DNA of 64,000 nt from Heterodera schachtii (lineage: Eukaryota; Nematoda; Chromadorea; Rhabditida; Heteroderidae). The stretch covers positions 78,400 to 142,399 of the forward strand of contig SIJG01000154.1 in assembly GCA_023374025.1 (NCBI GenBank), read 5' to 3'. Shown piece by piece: positions 44,884 to 57,530 of the stretch. The first letter of the stretch is position 1. Each line of letters starts with the position of its first letter. The notes under the pieces were generated by a model, which made no database searches, had not been told where the DNA came from, and was given only the letters and a program-made list of their open reading frames with translations. A program made the position numbers and the translations under genes.

Positions 44884-47039
44884 CTTGAACAATACATAAC
44901 AAGACTCCTTTGTTCTTTCCATGAGATTTTAGCTGTACTTTAATAAACGATTGATTTAAATTTTTATACTTAGAAGTGGTCATACTTTATTTTTATTTTT
45001 ATTTTAATTAGGTATTTATGTCACTATATTACATTTATCTTTATTTTTATATTTTTTCATTGAATAAGAAATCAAAATAATATGATGTTAATATTAGATA
45101 TAACATTTAAATGCAATCGTTTTCAAGCTTTTTATTTGTTTTCGATGATATAAATTTTATTTTTTTAAATCTTATTAAATTAAGTTAAAAACCTACTGTC
45201 AGAATTTTTGGATGCATTTTTATAAAAATTTATTTTTTTATTTAATTATCTTTTTTATATTATCATGTCGATTTTTGTTGTAATGTTCCTAGAATCTTGT
45301 AACATTTTCAAATTACATTTTTCTTAATTACTTTTTTTTTGTTTAATTTGATTAGTTATATGTACCTTTTTAATTATCCATAAAAATAAAACATAATCAA
45401 TTTCGGATCTTGTTCTTTAGAAAGACGAAACAATTTTCATTTTTATTATCCTAGTATTCACAGCACTTACCATTCTTAAATACATTTAGTTTTTAATCGG
45501 TTGTATAAGATAAATTGTAAATTATTTTCTTCAATGTCTTTGCCAAACTCAATTCATACAGGCTCATTAAAATATAATGAATATGTTTTCTTTATATGCA
45601 TATTATTTTCAAAAATTTTTTAAAGTTTTATAAGAAAAAATATATAAAGTATTATTCACTAATTTAACTATTTCGCGAGATGGTTGAATTTTATATTCCG
45701 GTAAAATATGTACTTATATGTTTTTAGTTTTGTTTATTTTAATATATTTTATTTTTTTCAAAGTATAAGACTAATTTAGTCAAGTAAACAAATATATCTA
45801 GATTTAAGTTGAATATAAAAAAATACGAAATCCAATGCTTTCTCTAAAAAATTTTAATGATTACGATAATTCTTAGATAAATTTTTTAGTTTAAAAGATG
45901 ATTTTGTTTAAATTACCTATTTTATAAGCAAAATAATTTTTCTGTCAATTTTGTCAATATGTATGCGATTCATTAATTGATTGGTAAGATAATTAAAAAT
46001 TAAGTTTTTGTTCTGTCAAACAAAATATTCGTTAAAGAATTAGTTCATTCAAATTTTTATTGGAAATTTGATTTCTAATTTTTTTGAATCTTTGGGGAAG
46101 GGGTTTAATAAAATCAATTAAATTTGCTGTTAATATATAACTTTATCTTTTATTTTCATAAGTAATATTATTTAAAAAAAATTTTGTGTTAATTAATTAT
46201 AATATTTTTGTTCTTTTCGCTATTGTTGTTAACTTAGAAAGCCAGTTTCATTCTTTAATTTGCTGTTTCATTTTTTCCACGATTAAAGTATATTTGTTGG
46301 TTTTTAAAATCTATTTTCCTTATTTTATTTTGGACTAATTAATTTTTATTTATATTCATCCATTTCATAATTTGCATCAAAAATCACCAAATCAGCTTCT
46401 CAAAAAAATCATCATTGACTGCTGTAAATCATCAAAATTTTCATCAACTTTATTTCTTATGAAATATAGTCTTATCGCCAGATAAGTTTTTTAAGAAGGT
46501 AAAAGCTCTGTAGAGAATCCAAAGAATAATCACTTCAAACAAAGGCTAAATAATCATTTTTTATGAAATTTAAAAATTTACTGAATTTCTTAGTATTTTT
46601 TACACTTTATCTACTTTTTAATTGAAATGTTGTTTGTCTTATATTTCATTTTGGTTTCATTATATTTTTTTAATGCGCTCAAGCGTAACCACATATCAGA
46701 GCTTCCTTGTCAAGTCGTTTCTTAGCTTCATTTTCAGGATTTTTTTTTATTGTATGGTTTTAATCTTTTTTCATATCTACATTCTCAAATTAAAATTAAA
46801 ATAACAAATTTTAAATTATTAATTTTTTTAATGTTAAGCTGCAGCTCGGTCATTAAATAGTGCTGAGAAGGAAATTATAAATGAAGATATACTTTCAAAA
46901 ACATAACTATAATTTTATTGTTTGTTTAATTACATTAAATAAATATATTTAAGAGAATAATATTTTCCTTGTTTTTTGTTCTATTATGAACATTTCTTAT
47001 ATATATGAAAGACACTTTGAGAAAATACTCATTAATTTA

Positions 47040-47850
47040 TTTTTATATCATAGTTGTTGTTATGGTGAATACACAAAATTCAAAATGATTTTTTATAATT
47101 CCTTGGTGGTGACTGGGCGATCCAAAGACCGCTTGTAGTGCTCTTGGATAAAAATTAGAATTCTTATTTTTCTTTAAAAAGACTTTGTTTAATATTTTAC
47201 TTGTTCTTTTTTTATACATATTGCATTTTAAATAAATATCTTATAATAATATTAAATTTAAAAATCATAATCGATTTTTTTTTAATTTTAATATTTTATT
47301 AGTTATTAAATATTTAATTTTTATTTTTAATTAAAAAATTCTTAAAAAATGAAAGAAAATTTGAGTAAATATTTATAGTTTTAATTGCCAAAATTCATCT
47401 TAAATCTTTTCTAAATATATTAATAAAGTCTTTATCTAGTTTAATGTTTTTTAATTATTTTGACATTGTGGCATTAATGCAGGATTAGTTCTTTAGGCAG
47501 TCCAGTTTTATTTAAAGAGATTTTTCTTTTTTATCACTTTCAAAAGTTTTTTTAGAATTTTTGACATAGAAACTTATCAAAAATGCAAATTCTGACTTTG
47601 AATTAAAAAAATAGGGTTAAACACAACCAAGCGGTTTGGCGTTATATTTTTATTTGGATAAATATTTAAAACAGTTTTTAAATAAGTAATAAAACATTGG
47701 TCTAGTGGAGCAAACTTGATCCTGCATCCGTTTAGCAAATATTGTTTTAATTAATTTGAAAATAAATGTTATTTAAATTTTTTAGTCTATGATATACGTA
47801 GTGAGACAAAGTTTAAAAGCTTTGAATTTTCTTATTTATTTTTTGAGTAA
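47040..47850 (+). repeat. Diverged duplicate, copy 1 (partner about 56405-57530)
   Basis: Shared in order: CAAAATTCAAAATGATTT, GACTGGGCGA, GCTCTTGGATAAAAATT, TTTTGACATTGTGG and GTGAGACAAAGTTTAAAAGC. Many substitutions and unequal spacing show an old duplication. The partner has longer AT-rich spacers. Confidence 0.75.
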
Positions 47851-49559
47851 ATGAAACCATGGTTTGTAGTGAAATTCAAATTAAATTGATTACAATGATT
47901 TTTCAATTTGTTTTTTTCATTTATCTTGGATTAATTTCTATAATGTTTTCAGTTTATCTTTTTTATTTTACCTTTAAATTTATTAATTTAAGCTTTTTGA
48001 ATTCATTATAATCGATATATGTATTATTATGCCATGCTAAATTTGGCAAGTTATCTATCACAATTTACATATTTTTGTAAAGTATTTACGCACATAAATT
48101 TTATGTTCTTCAATGTTTAACGAATTACATGGAATTCCAAGAAAAAATTAATTTATATTCATTTAAATTATGAATTTTCTTAAAATTGATTTCCGAGAAG
48201 TGCGTTGCAGCGACCCGATTGGAAATTTCATAATAAATATATTTCACAAAATTTTAAAATTTTATATTTTTTAGTTCTATTTATAATATTTCTCTCATGA
48301 ACTCTCGTTGGGTTTTTTTGACTCTTCAACTTATATTTACTCATATAATTTTGGTGGCGTATTTTAAGAAATGTTTTTCTTCAGCTTTAATTTAATTCTT
48401 TTTTTATCGTTTAAATTCTTGTCCAGGCTGGCAGTTATCACTGTGTCTGCAATGCAAAGTTAGAAATATTATTGTTTTTTTTAATTTAAAATCCCTTATT
48501 TTTTGTATTTTTGGATTTTGTCAGTTGATTTCTATTTTTATAAATTTTTTTAAATTTATGAGAAATAGAGTTCATAATAATATGGACAGAACAAATGTTC
48601 ATCAGGCACCGCATTTAATCTGCAGTATTTATTTTGCCATTCTGAAAATATGATTTTTAAAAATCATTGAGACTTTTTTTCATTTTGTCTGAAAGCTTTT
48701 ATACCCATCCGAACTATATTGAGTAATTTTTAATGTGTCATTTAATATCGGTAAGGCTTAATTTATTTATAGTGGTGCAAAATTTACAATTTATATTTTA
48801 CTCTATTTTTATTTACCTTTGAATTTGCATTGATTTGTAAAAAACTATTTAATTTAATTTATCAAATGATTTTTTGTACTTTTTATTTTTTCATACAATT
48901 ATTACTGCTTTGTTTTTTATATCAGTTTATTTAAAAGCAAAATGTTAATTTATCCTTGTTTTTTTAATTATATTTTACATGTGCCTCATTCATACAATCC
49001 GACTTAAGGTCGGCCTAATGATTTGGCTGTATTTTCATGTTTCATGTTTGATGCGAAATAGCGAAATATCTAATTATCATTCCTTCATTCCGTTAACAAA
49101 GTTTTTTTAAGTAATAGTATTAATTGTTATTTATCTAGGTATTAACTTTTTTTGCTTTTATATGCCTTAGATTTGAAACTTTGAATGAATTTATTTAGCT
49201 TGTGGATAATTGCATTATAGAAATTTAAAAATAATTAATTCAGTTTAAATTATATTAATCAAATTATCATGTTGTCTGAATTCTGTAAGTTTGGTTTGCG
49301 GGCGACTATCTTCAATTATTTTCCATTTTCAAATGTTAATTATTTGTCCATAAAATCTTAAATTTTTCATCATTCAAGATTTTCATATGGAAAATACCGT
49401 TCAATTTCAGCAGCAAATAGTTAGCGTAATTACAATATGTCAATCAATATTTTCAAATTTTTATTTATGAAATAATAATTGTTTATTTGACTAATAATTT
49501 GATATGAATTGTTTTTCGATACATCATTAATATATGACTTGGTAAAATCGCATAAACAT
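47851..49559. other. AT-rich gene-free stretch
   Basis: Nothing was recognised except a 15-nt hairpin at 48999 and GC-richer fragments around 48195-48225 and 48420-48460. Confidence 0.4.
48999..49013. other. Perfect short hairpin
   Basis: CCGAC-TTAAG-GTCGG, a GC stem in AT-rich surroundings. No terminator or binding-site role can be assigned. Confidence 0.4.
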
Positions 49560-49663
49560 TGTTTTACGGTTTATCTTTTAATTTAAGTAATTTATGACGT
49601 CATCTTTCTCACTAAATTTGATTAAAAAATAAGATATGTAGGTTAGTTTGACTAATTTATCTA

Positions 49664-49683
49664 ATATATATATATATATATAT
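49664..49683. repeat. (TA)10 microsatellite
   Basis: An uninterrupted TA run of 20 bases, absent from the partner duplicate. Confidence 0.9.
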
Positions 49684-50586
49684 TTTTTTTGTTTCGTTTG
49701 GCCTTTTTAATTTGTTTCAAACATTTTGCACAAAACATATTTATTCAAATTAACAACTTGTCATTAGAAATCAATTTGAATTAATTAATTTAATTGAAGC
49801 TTTTTCTTTTTTTAATTAAATTAGAAATCCTTAAATTAGTCAATCAATTTGGCTAGAAACCTATTTTAAAAAGTAAAAAAGAAGCTGCTTTAATTTAAAA
49901 AAAAGAAAAACTTCAATTAAATTGTAGATTAATGCTTTTTCGTTGAACTGCTTCTTTTTGAGCATCAGATAAAACAAAACGATTAATTCTATAAAAATGT
50001 TTCAATTCAAATATAAAGTTTTATTGTTATTTTTCTTTATAATTCGACTGTTGAATGCATCATTAATAGAGCAGTTTTATTAAGAAAAACATATTTCAAT
50101 TTGTCAATTTTTCAATTTAATTTATAATTAATTAATATATTCTTATTATTTATTTTGCCTTTTTATGACTTTCTTTGATTTATGTTTGAGCTGGCAATTA
50201 AGTTAAACATTTTTAAAAACCACAAATTTTGTAGTTAAGTATTACTGTAAAGTATTTATAGTTTTGTGCAAATTGTATTATTAGAATTATTAATTTCTTC
50301 AAATCATTAATATAAAATCAAAAACTTGATATTTATTTAGTCTCCAAATAAGATTTTATAAAATTTAAAATTTATTTTTGAAATTGCTTTTAATTATTTA
50401 ACTTATTTAATTAACTTTCTTTAAATGGTTATTTCTCTTATTAATCAATTTCTATTTTTTCAAAAATATTAAAAAAATTTATTATAATTATTGAACAATA
50501 AGATTAAAAAGGCATTATATCAATAATTTTAAAACTTGTGGGAAATGGCGCCAATGATTCTGCGCATATTTAGCCGGACTGGACAA

Positions 50587-50711
50587 CATGCTTATCATTA
50601 ATTAATTTTTTATCCCGCATTTTTACGTGGGTCAGCACCCCTCATCTTTGAGGTAGCGCCACGTGTTTCCCCACTTTATGGCCTAGGTTTGTCAAGGCCT
50701 TGCTTAAAAGA
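50587..50711. other. Conserved GC-richer island, possible structured RNA, copy 2
   Basis: The partner of 12161-12290; the CCTCA/TGAGG and GGCCT/AGGCC stems are intact. Differences from copy 1 include a 2-base and a 1-base indel and about three substitutions. Confidence 0.3.
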
Positions 50712-50789
50712 TTTAAAAAAATTTTTGATTAAATTCTATCGATAAATATATCATAATGGTTTACATTTGACACAGCATTATATTATTAT

Positions 50790-51960
50790 TTTCTCTAATT
50801 TTTTATTCTTTACATGTTAAAAAACACATCCATAAAATATTACTTTTTTTTTAAAAAAAAACTCAAGGTTCGTCTAAAATAATAGTGGCAATCATATTAT
50901 TAATCTGTGTAGACTGATAGATTATACAAAATGTATATGTTTTGTTATTTCTTTCTTTATGTTAAAAAGGCCAAATTGTTATGAGTTTACTCCAATTTTT
51001 CATAAATTTCTTTTGAATTTGAAAATTGTTTTTATAAATATTAGTACTTTGTATTAAAATTGTTATTCACGTAGATTTTCTTGATCTGACCTTGGTTTTT
51101 TGGCTATTTTTTTTAATAAGGATGGTTAAATTTGTTTTTTTCATATTAAATGATGTCTTCTTTAATTGAATATTTTAATCTATTCTTTCTTTCATTTTTG
51201 TTGCAATGAATGTTCTATTTACTTTTTAATATTCTAGTTCAAAGCCACGGGTTTTCTATTCAAGGCTAAAGAGTTTTTTATTTTTTAAGGTTGCACCTAG
51301 GATATTCACAATATTTACGAATGTTTAAATTTGTCGTCCAAATTGGGTTTGAAGCGATGTCAATTTGGTAACACGGACAACTGTCTGTTTTTTAAGTCCT
51401 TCATGATTCAAAGCCACGGTTTTCTAGTCAAGGATCAAGAGTTTCACATTATTTACATATTTTTCTGGGCGCATTTTGCTAAATTTAATTTATAAAATTT
51501 TTGAAGCAAGTTTTTTAATAATTTTCCCATTAACTTTTAGAATTTATTTATAACAAACAGTATATTATTTAAATATTGTCATATTCATAAAAAATATATT
51601 TTGTTCTCTATAAATTACTTAACCATTTATTTTTAGTAGCTTTCATTTTTAGCTAATTTTTACAGAGGCATTAAATAAATCGAAAAATTATTGTTTTATT
51701 TTTAAATAAAAGTTATTGACATTTCAATTTTACTAAATTCTTTTTATTTTCTTTTGAATTTTCAATTGTATTAAAAAAAAAATCTTTTTATAGTGACCAT
51801 AAAATTAGTCTTTTAAAGTAAAATGAAAAGAATTATATAAAAATAGCTTAACTAAATCTAAATATCTCTCTATAAGAATATTAATTTTCAAAAAATTAAG
51901 AAAAAATTTGACTCCTTATTTTTTTAACTTTATTTACAAAACTCATATTTTTATTATAGT
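50790..51960 (+). repeat. Segmental duplicate, copy 2 second part (partner 16835-18150)
   Basis: Follows copy 1 from the ACATCCATAAAATATTAC phrase to CTCATATTTTTATTATA. It is shorter because several spacers, including the TATTATTGCATCA region of copy 1, are missing. Confidence 0.8.
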
Positions 51961-53243
51961 AAAATTTTTGAATTTCTTAAAAAAGCACTATAGTGATTTT
52001 AAGGATACCATAAAATAATAATTTTACTCAATATGAGTCAAGTTATGAATTGAGAAATTTTTTCTTTATTTTGAAATATAATATAATAATTTTATTAATT
52101 TTTGTTAATATTTAATAAAATAACGGATTCTACCTTTGTTTTATTTTAAATTCTTTTGTAAGGCGCAAGAAATTTTCTTTTTAAACATTTAAACATTTTT
52201 TAATTTTACAATGATTTCATTTTAAAACCATGTAATTATGGGATTTCCTACATATATGGTGATAAAATCCAATGTATTTTAATTGATAACTTATTAAATT
52301 AATAAATTATTTTTATCAGGTTCCAAATTATAATAAATTAATTTTTCATTTAAATCAGTATAACGAAAAATTGAGTTTTATTTATTCATATGTTCAATTC
52401 ATTTACATATTTTAAAGATAATAATTTTTATTCACATCTTAGGTGTTTTTGTCTTTGGAAAATTGTTCCAGTTTCATTCTTTAATGTGACATAGGAGAAA
52501 AATTGAAAAATTTTTTGAGTTTCAGAAATTGTTTTGATCAATAAACATAAACACTCTTTGTTAAAAGTTTTTTTTGTCGCCGTTATCCTTTGTAATAAGG
52601 ATATGCATTTTTGAAAAATAACGCCTTCATAAAATTTATTAATATTTTTGATCTTTGTTTTATTTAAAAAATTTTATTTTTAATTTAGTCATTTGTATTT
52701 TTAATTTGGCACTAGATTATGCCGTATTTAATTTATAGTTGACTAATTTAGATTCTTTCATGCTACTATCCAGGGTTTCTGACGCATTCCTTCATACCAG
52801 CTTTCATATTAAATATTGCTTTCAAAAACTTAATTATGCATAAATTAAAAAGTTAATATTATTAATTGATCTTTAGAAAGAATTAAAAATGTTGAATAAC
52901 TTTTCAAATTATTTTTTTATCATTTAATTATCTCTTTAATTCTATAATTTTTTATAGAAGATTTATGAAGAAACTTTATTAAATAATTTTAAATATTTGA
53001 TTGTCTTTACTTCAATAAATTTTAAAAAATTTCTTATTTGCAACTACTTATTAGAATTATGTTTTTTGAGCAACAAAAAGTTTTCCCAAACAACAGTTAG
53101 GTAAGAAAATATAAAGTTCTGTTTATACATTAATGAATATTTAAGGGATTTAAATAATTTTTCACTAGTAAGTGCATGAAGTAATTATCATTAGGGATTC
53201 TTTTTTAGGGCAAAAAATCGATAAATATGCACCTAAAAAAGCT
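51961..53243. other. AT-rich gene-free stretch
   Basis: Nothing coding. The last part (53205-53243: AGGGCAAAAAATCG, ATATGCACCTAAAAAAGC) flows into the 1.23-kb repeat and may be its true left end, missing from copy 1. Confidence 0.35.
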
Positions 53244-54483
53244 GAAAAAAACCGAAAAATAGGCATTAAATAGGCACTAAAATAGGCAAATAAAATTTAC
53301 CATTAACGCTTTTTAGGTAGCAAAACACATAAAAACACAAAAACTTCAATTGTACAAAATTTTTTCGAATAAAAACCAATTTTTAAACGAAAATTTTTAT
53401 TAAGAAAAATATTTTAATTTTGGGGATCAATTTTTGGGAAAATCTTTAAATTCCTAGAGGTGTATTTTCTGAATTTTTTCGGGCCATTTCTTAGGGGTGT
53501 GTTTTTCGTTTTATTGCATTTTTGTTAAAGATTTTTTCAGTTAGAAATTATATGGACTAAAAAAGGACAAATATGGCATAAAATATGGACTAAAAAAGCT
53601 CGAAATATACTAAGAAGCTCAAAAATGGCCAAATATGGATCACAATTTTGACTAAAAACTACCAAAATATATCTTTTAAACCATAAAAAATTCCGAAAAA
53701 TGTATTATATCAATATTTGCTAAAACAGACTTAAAAATACGCTAAAAATGGATTTAAATCTAAAAATGTCAATCTTTATTAAATTCTAGCTTCACAATTG
53801 CAAATCAAATACATCTCAAAATTTTTGTAATAATATCATTCTGTTTTCTGCGAAAATTGTAAATAATTGAATTTGTGATATTTGAAGCGGTAGATAATAT
53901 TTTGAAAAAATTTTATAATTTCTAAATATATATTGTATTTGCTTCGAAAAACTATTTCATTTTCATGATCATCAAACCATAAAAGTGGAAGATTTTAAGA
54001 AAAATTTCCATTAAAATTTATTTATTTTTTAACTGATCGAATAGAAAATTTCAGAGATGTAATTTCAGTTTTAGTATTCCATCTTTTCTTGTTCAATTCT
54101 TTAAAATGTTTTTATACTATTTATAAATCATTTTAAGTTGTTTAACCGAGAAAATATTTTTGGTTTCTTCCAAAATTTATAAACCAATAGAATTTATTTT
54201 GTTAAAGACATTTTTTTTATTATTATATATACATTTTCTTTAAATAATTGGATTTGAAAAACACCGAAATCACTTTATTACAAATTTTAAAAAATTTCTT
54301 TAGGCCAACCCACTTTAAAAAAAATTCTTTTTATTTTTTTAAATTCATGTAAAAAATTTTTTTGAAGTAAAAAACAAATTTCAGATTTAATATTCAATCT
54401 TTCATTTTTACATTCTTTTGCTGGTTCCAGGTGCCTAAATAACGTTAAATTTTGTATATTTAAAGTTGTTTCTTTTATGATTA
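53244..54483 (+). repeat. 1.23-kb dispersed repeat, copy 2 (partner 1021-2247)
   Basis: Near-identical to copy 1 over its whole length. Part of it (53390-53545) also occurs inverted and more diverged at 55519-55690. No coding frame is seen. Confidence 0.8.
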
Positions 54484-54745
54484 GTAACTTACTTTATTTG
54501 ACTTTTTTCGAATTATTTATTTCCGTTTCTTATTTATTTTTGAATTTAATAATTAATTTAAAAATCGGAACCTTCGATCTTTTTTATTATTTCATATTTA
54601 TGTTCGAAACCATGTGCAAGTAAAAAGATTAAGCATTCAATTTAAATTAACTATTAGATATTTTATAAAATATAGAAATTTTAGAAGTTTGATGTAATTG
54701 TTTAATTTACAATATAAAAATAATCGCGGGATTAAACTCCAAACA

Positions 54746-54868
54746 ATGCTTTGTGCTTTACCTGAGCAATTTTTTGTGGAAGAATTCGTCGTTTCTGGTA
54801 TTGCGTCGGCATCGACAAAAAATGGCGCTCATATGAGGTTCTTGAATAAAAAAAATCGGCTTAATCTT
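54746..54868 (+). other. Exon-like 41-codon frame
   Basis: It starts MLCALPEQFFVEEFVVSGIA and stays open to TAA at 54869. Base composition is distinctly less AT-rich and codon use looks mixed. No splice sites or family are recognised, so this could be a small exon or chance. Confidence 0.2.
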
Positions 54869-54871
54869 TAA

Positions 54872-56086
54872 CTTTGAATTTTTATTTATTATAAATTTTA
54901 AAATGAAATTTGGTATTTAAATTTCGAATTAATAAAAAAATACTTTTTAATATTAATTTTCATAAAGAATTTATTAACGATGATTACTTTTAATGAATTT
55001 TCAAATTAAATCTTGTTTTATAATCACTCATGATTCTTTAAGATAAAAAAATCAATTAATGATGAAACGTTACATTTCTTTGATGATTTCTTTTATATAA
55101 TAATATACATTTTTTGTTAGTTATCCTGAATTAATTTTAAGATATTTGGCTTAGCAAGAATAGAAACGATACTGAGTTGAGTACAGATAATCACTTTCCA
55201 AAAAATTTGTATTTCCATTTTAAGTTTAATAATCTTATTAATATTATCTTTCTTTTACTATTTTAAAATATTCTTTCCAGTTTTATAAGTTTATCTCTTT
55301 TAATTAGGAATAATATTCATTTGTCTTCACTTTAAAATAAGAAATGCATTAATTTTTTTAATGAGTTTTTTTGAAATTTGTCAAACTAATAGCGCAATTC
55401 AAAGGCTATGGTATGATAACAAGATTGTGCAATTTGGTTGTGTCTGAGAAAAGTTATAGTTGATTTGGTCAAGCCTATTTCGGGTTTTTGTGCCTAATGT
55501 GCCTAATTTAGGGTTTTTGAAAAAATCCTTAACTAAAATGCAATAAAAAACGAAAAATACACCCCTAAGAAATGTCCCAAAAAATTTGCAGAAAATACCC
55601 CTAAGAATTCAAAATATTTTCAAAAACTAATTCCAACATTTAATATTTTTTCTCAATAAAAATTTTTGTTTAAAAATTTGTCCTTATCTGGAAAAATCTT
55701 TAACCTATTTATTAATTTCTTAACTTTAATTATGATAATATACATTATATTTTTAACAAGAATAATAAATTTCTATTTAGATTTTAAATAAAGGATTCAT
55801 TTACACATTTGACGTGTGGATAAGTCCATGTTTTTGTTCCATTTTTGAAGGTTATGCAATTATTTTTCAATTTTTCTGTAGCCTTATTTTTACCCCAAAA
55901 AATTTCAAAATCGTATATTAAATTAATGTTACGGGTCCGGGTATTTGGGCAAATAACGGATCCGGGTCCAACTGGATCCTGAAAATAAATTGAAATCTCT
56001 TAAATTTGTTTTTAAATGGAAACGCTCTTTTTGTGGCGCTGTTTTTCAAAAAAGTTTTTAGGAACATTGGGTAGGAGGGTGTGGGA
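54872..56086. other. AT-rich gene-free stretch
   Basis: Besides the inverted fragment at 55519, a GC-richer run at 55930-55980 carries GGGTCCGGGTATTTGGGC and GGATCCGGGTCC. It resembles the internal text of old DNA transposons, but I cannot assign it. Confidence 0.3.
55519..55690 (-). repeat. Inverted diverged fragment of the 1.23-kb repeat
   Basis: Reverse complement of 53390-53545: TACACCCCTAAGAAATG mirrors CATTTCTTAGGGGTGTG. Just left of it are GTGCCTAATGTGCCTAATTT words, similar to the AATAGGCAC style of the repeat's end. Confidence 0.65.
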
Positions 56087-56114
56087 TCCGGCGGTTCCGA
56101 TAGGCGCCGCCGGA
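56087..56114. repeat. GC-rich conserved hairpin, copy 2 (partner 23590-23617)
   Basis: The stem TCCGGCGG against CCGCCGGA pairs at all eight positions around loop TTCCGATAGGCG. The outermost pair is T-A here and G-C in copy 1. Confidence 0.6.
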
Positions 56115-56404
56115 AAATTTTTGAAATTTTGAGTCAGATTTGTTAACAAAATTTGTCAAAAAATGATCAAAGTCTTGGTTAAATTTGCGATTTAGGCTAT
56201 TTAAAAAAAAATAATTTTTAAGTTGAAATATTTCCTATTAATTAAATTTCAATTGAAATAACCACCAGACCACATTTGAATTTCCAACCCTGCTTATTTT
56301 ATATATTAAAAATATTTGTATATTTTAATTGTATATTTCATATATAGGTTTAAAAAAATGTGCTAACACTTTTAGTACGACGGAAATTAAATAGTCCAAA
56401 TCTT

Positions 56405-57530
56405 CTGGGAATAAACAAAATTCAAAATGATTTGTTATAATTACTTGGATGACTGGGCGAACCAAAAAGCGCTTCGATTGCTCTTGGATAAAAATTTGAA
56501 ATTCTTATTTTATTTAAAAATATTTTTTTTTCAAATTATATTTTTTCTATTTTACATTGCCTTTAAAATAAAATAAATAATTGAATTTTGTTTTGCTTAT
56601 TGAAGATTTATTCTATTTATACATTAAAATTCGTTTTTTTAATTTAACTTTCTATTTATAGTCGTCCAATTAATTGTTTTATTCCTAATAATTTATTTAG
56701 TTCATTTAAATGTAAATTATTTGAGTGATAATATATTTAATTTTTATTTTTAATTAAAACATTCTTAAAAATAAAAGACAATTTGAGCAAATGTTTTATT
56801 GTTTAAATTGCCAAAACTCAGCTTAAATATTTCAAAATATAATAATAAAGTCTTTTAATCTATTTAATCTTTTTAAATTATTTTGACATTGTGGCGGCAT
56901 TAGTGCAGAATTTTTTTATCAGATTTTTTTTTATCTTTTTATTGTAATATAAATATTCAAATATTGGATTTAAATGTTATATTTGATTTAAATTTAGAAA
57001 TAATTAGGATTTTGTTTATCTTTATGTATTTGAAATAGTTCACTAAATTTAATACAAATTTTATAGAAATTTTATTTTTTATATGTGTATATTTCATGAA
57101 TGAAATGGTTTGCCACTATTTTTTAACTAATTGTATCTTTTTGTGCAACCAATTCCATCAATTTATATTTTTATCTTTTTGTTGCTTTTCATTTTAACAA
57201 TTTTTGTATTGATACGCAATTTGAATTTTAAACAATTTTTCTTTCAGCACATTATTATTTTTTTACTCTTATCTATTTATTTTTAATGAATTATTTGTAC
57301 CCAACAAATTATATTCTGTTGATAATCTTTTTTATATAATTAATCTTGAATATGCTCCTCCTGCTCCGTTGTCAACATACTTTAATCTCGCTTCGCTGTA
57401 AGATATATTCGCTTAATTTATAAATAAAATAGATCAGATGTGTTTTTGGAATAAATGAAAGAAATGTCATTTAATTTTTTAGTAATACGTGGTGAGACAA
57501 AGTTTAAAAGCTTTGATTTTTCTTTTTGTT
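56405..57530 (+). repeat. Diverged duplicate, copy 2 (partner 47040-47850)
   Basis: Contains CAAAATTCAAAATGATTT, GACTGGGCGA, GCTCTTGGATAAAAATT, TTTTGACATTGTGGCGGC and GTGAGACAAAGTTTAAAAGC in the same order as copy 1. Confidence 0.75.

Larger units (their letters stand above)
41543..47039. other. AT-rich gene-free stretch
   Basis: Apart from the direct repeat pair, the exon-like segment and the microsatellite listed separately, nothing was recognised. Short frames at 42084, 42913, 44715 and 46622 are dominated by F, I, K, L and N and show no motif. A GC-richer patch at 43090-43195 has no convincing frame. Confidence 0.4.
49560..50789 (+). repeat. Segmental duplicate, copy 2 first part (partner 10675-12375)
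   Basis: Collinear with copy 1 but lacking its ~495-bp insert, and with different sequence just before the conserved island (about 50535-50580). It passes directly into the second part with only a few tens of bases where copy 1 has ~4.5 kb. Confidence 0.75.
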
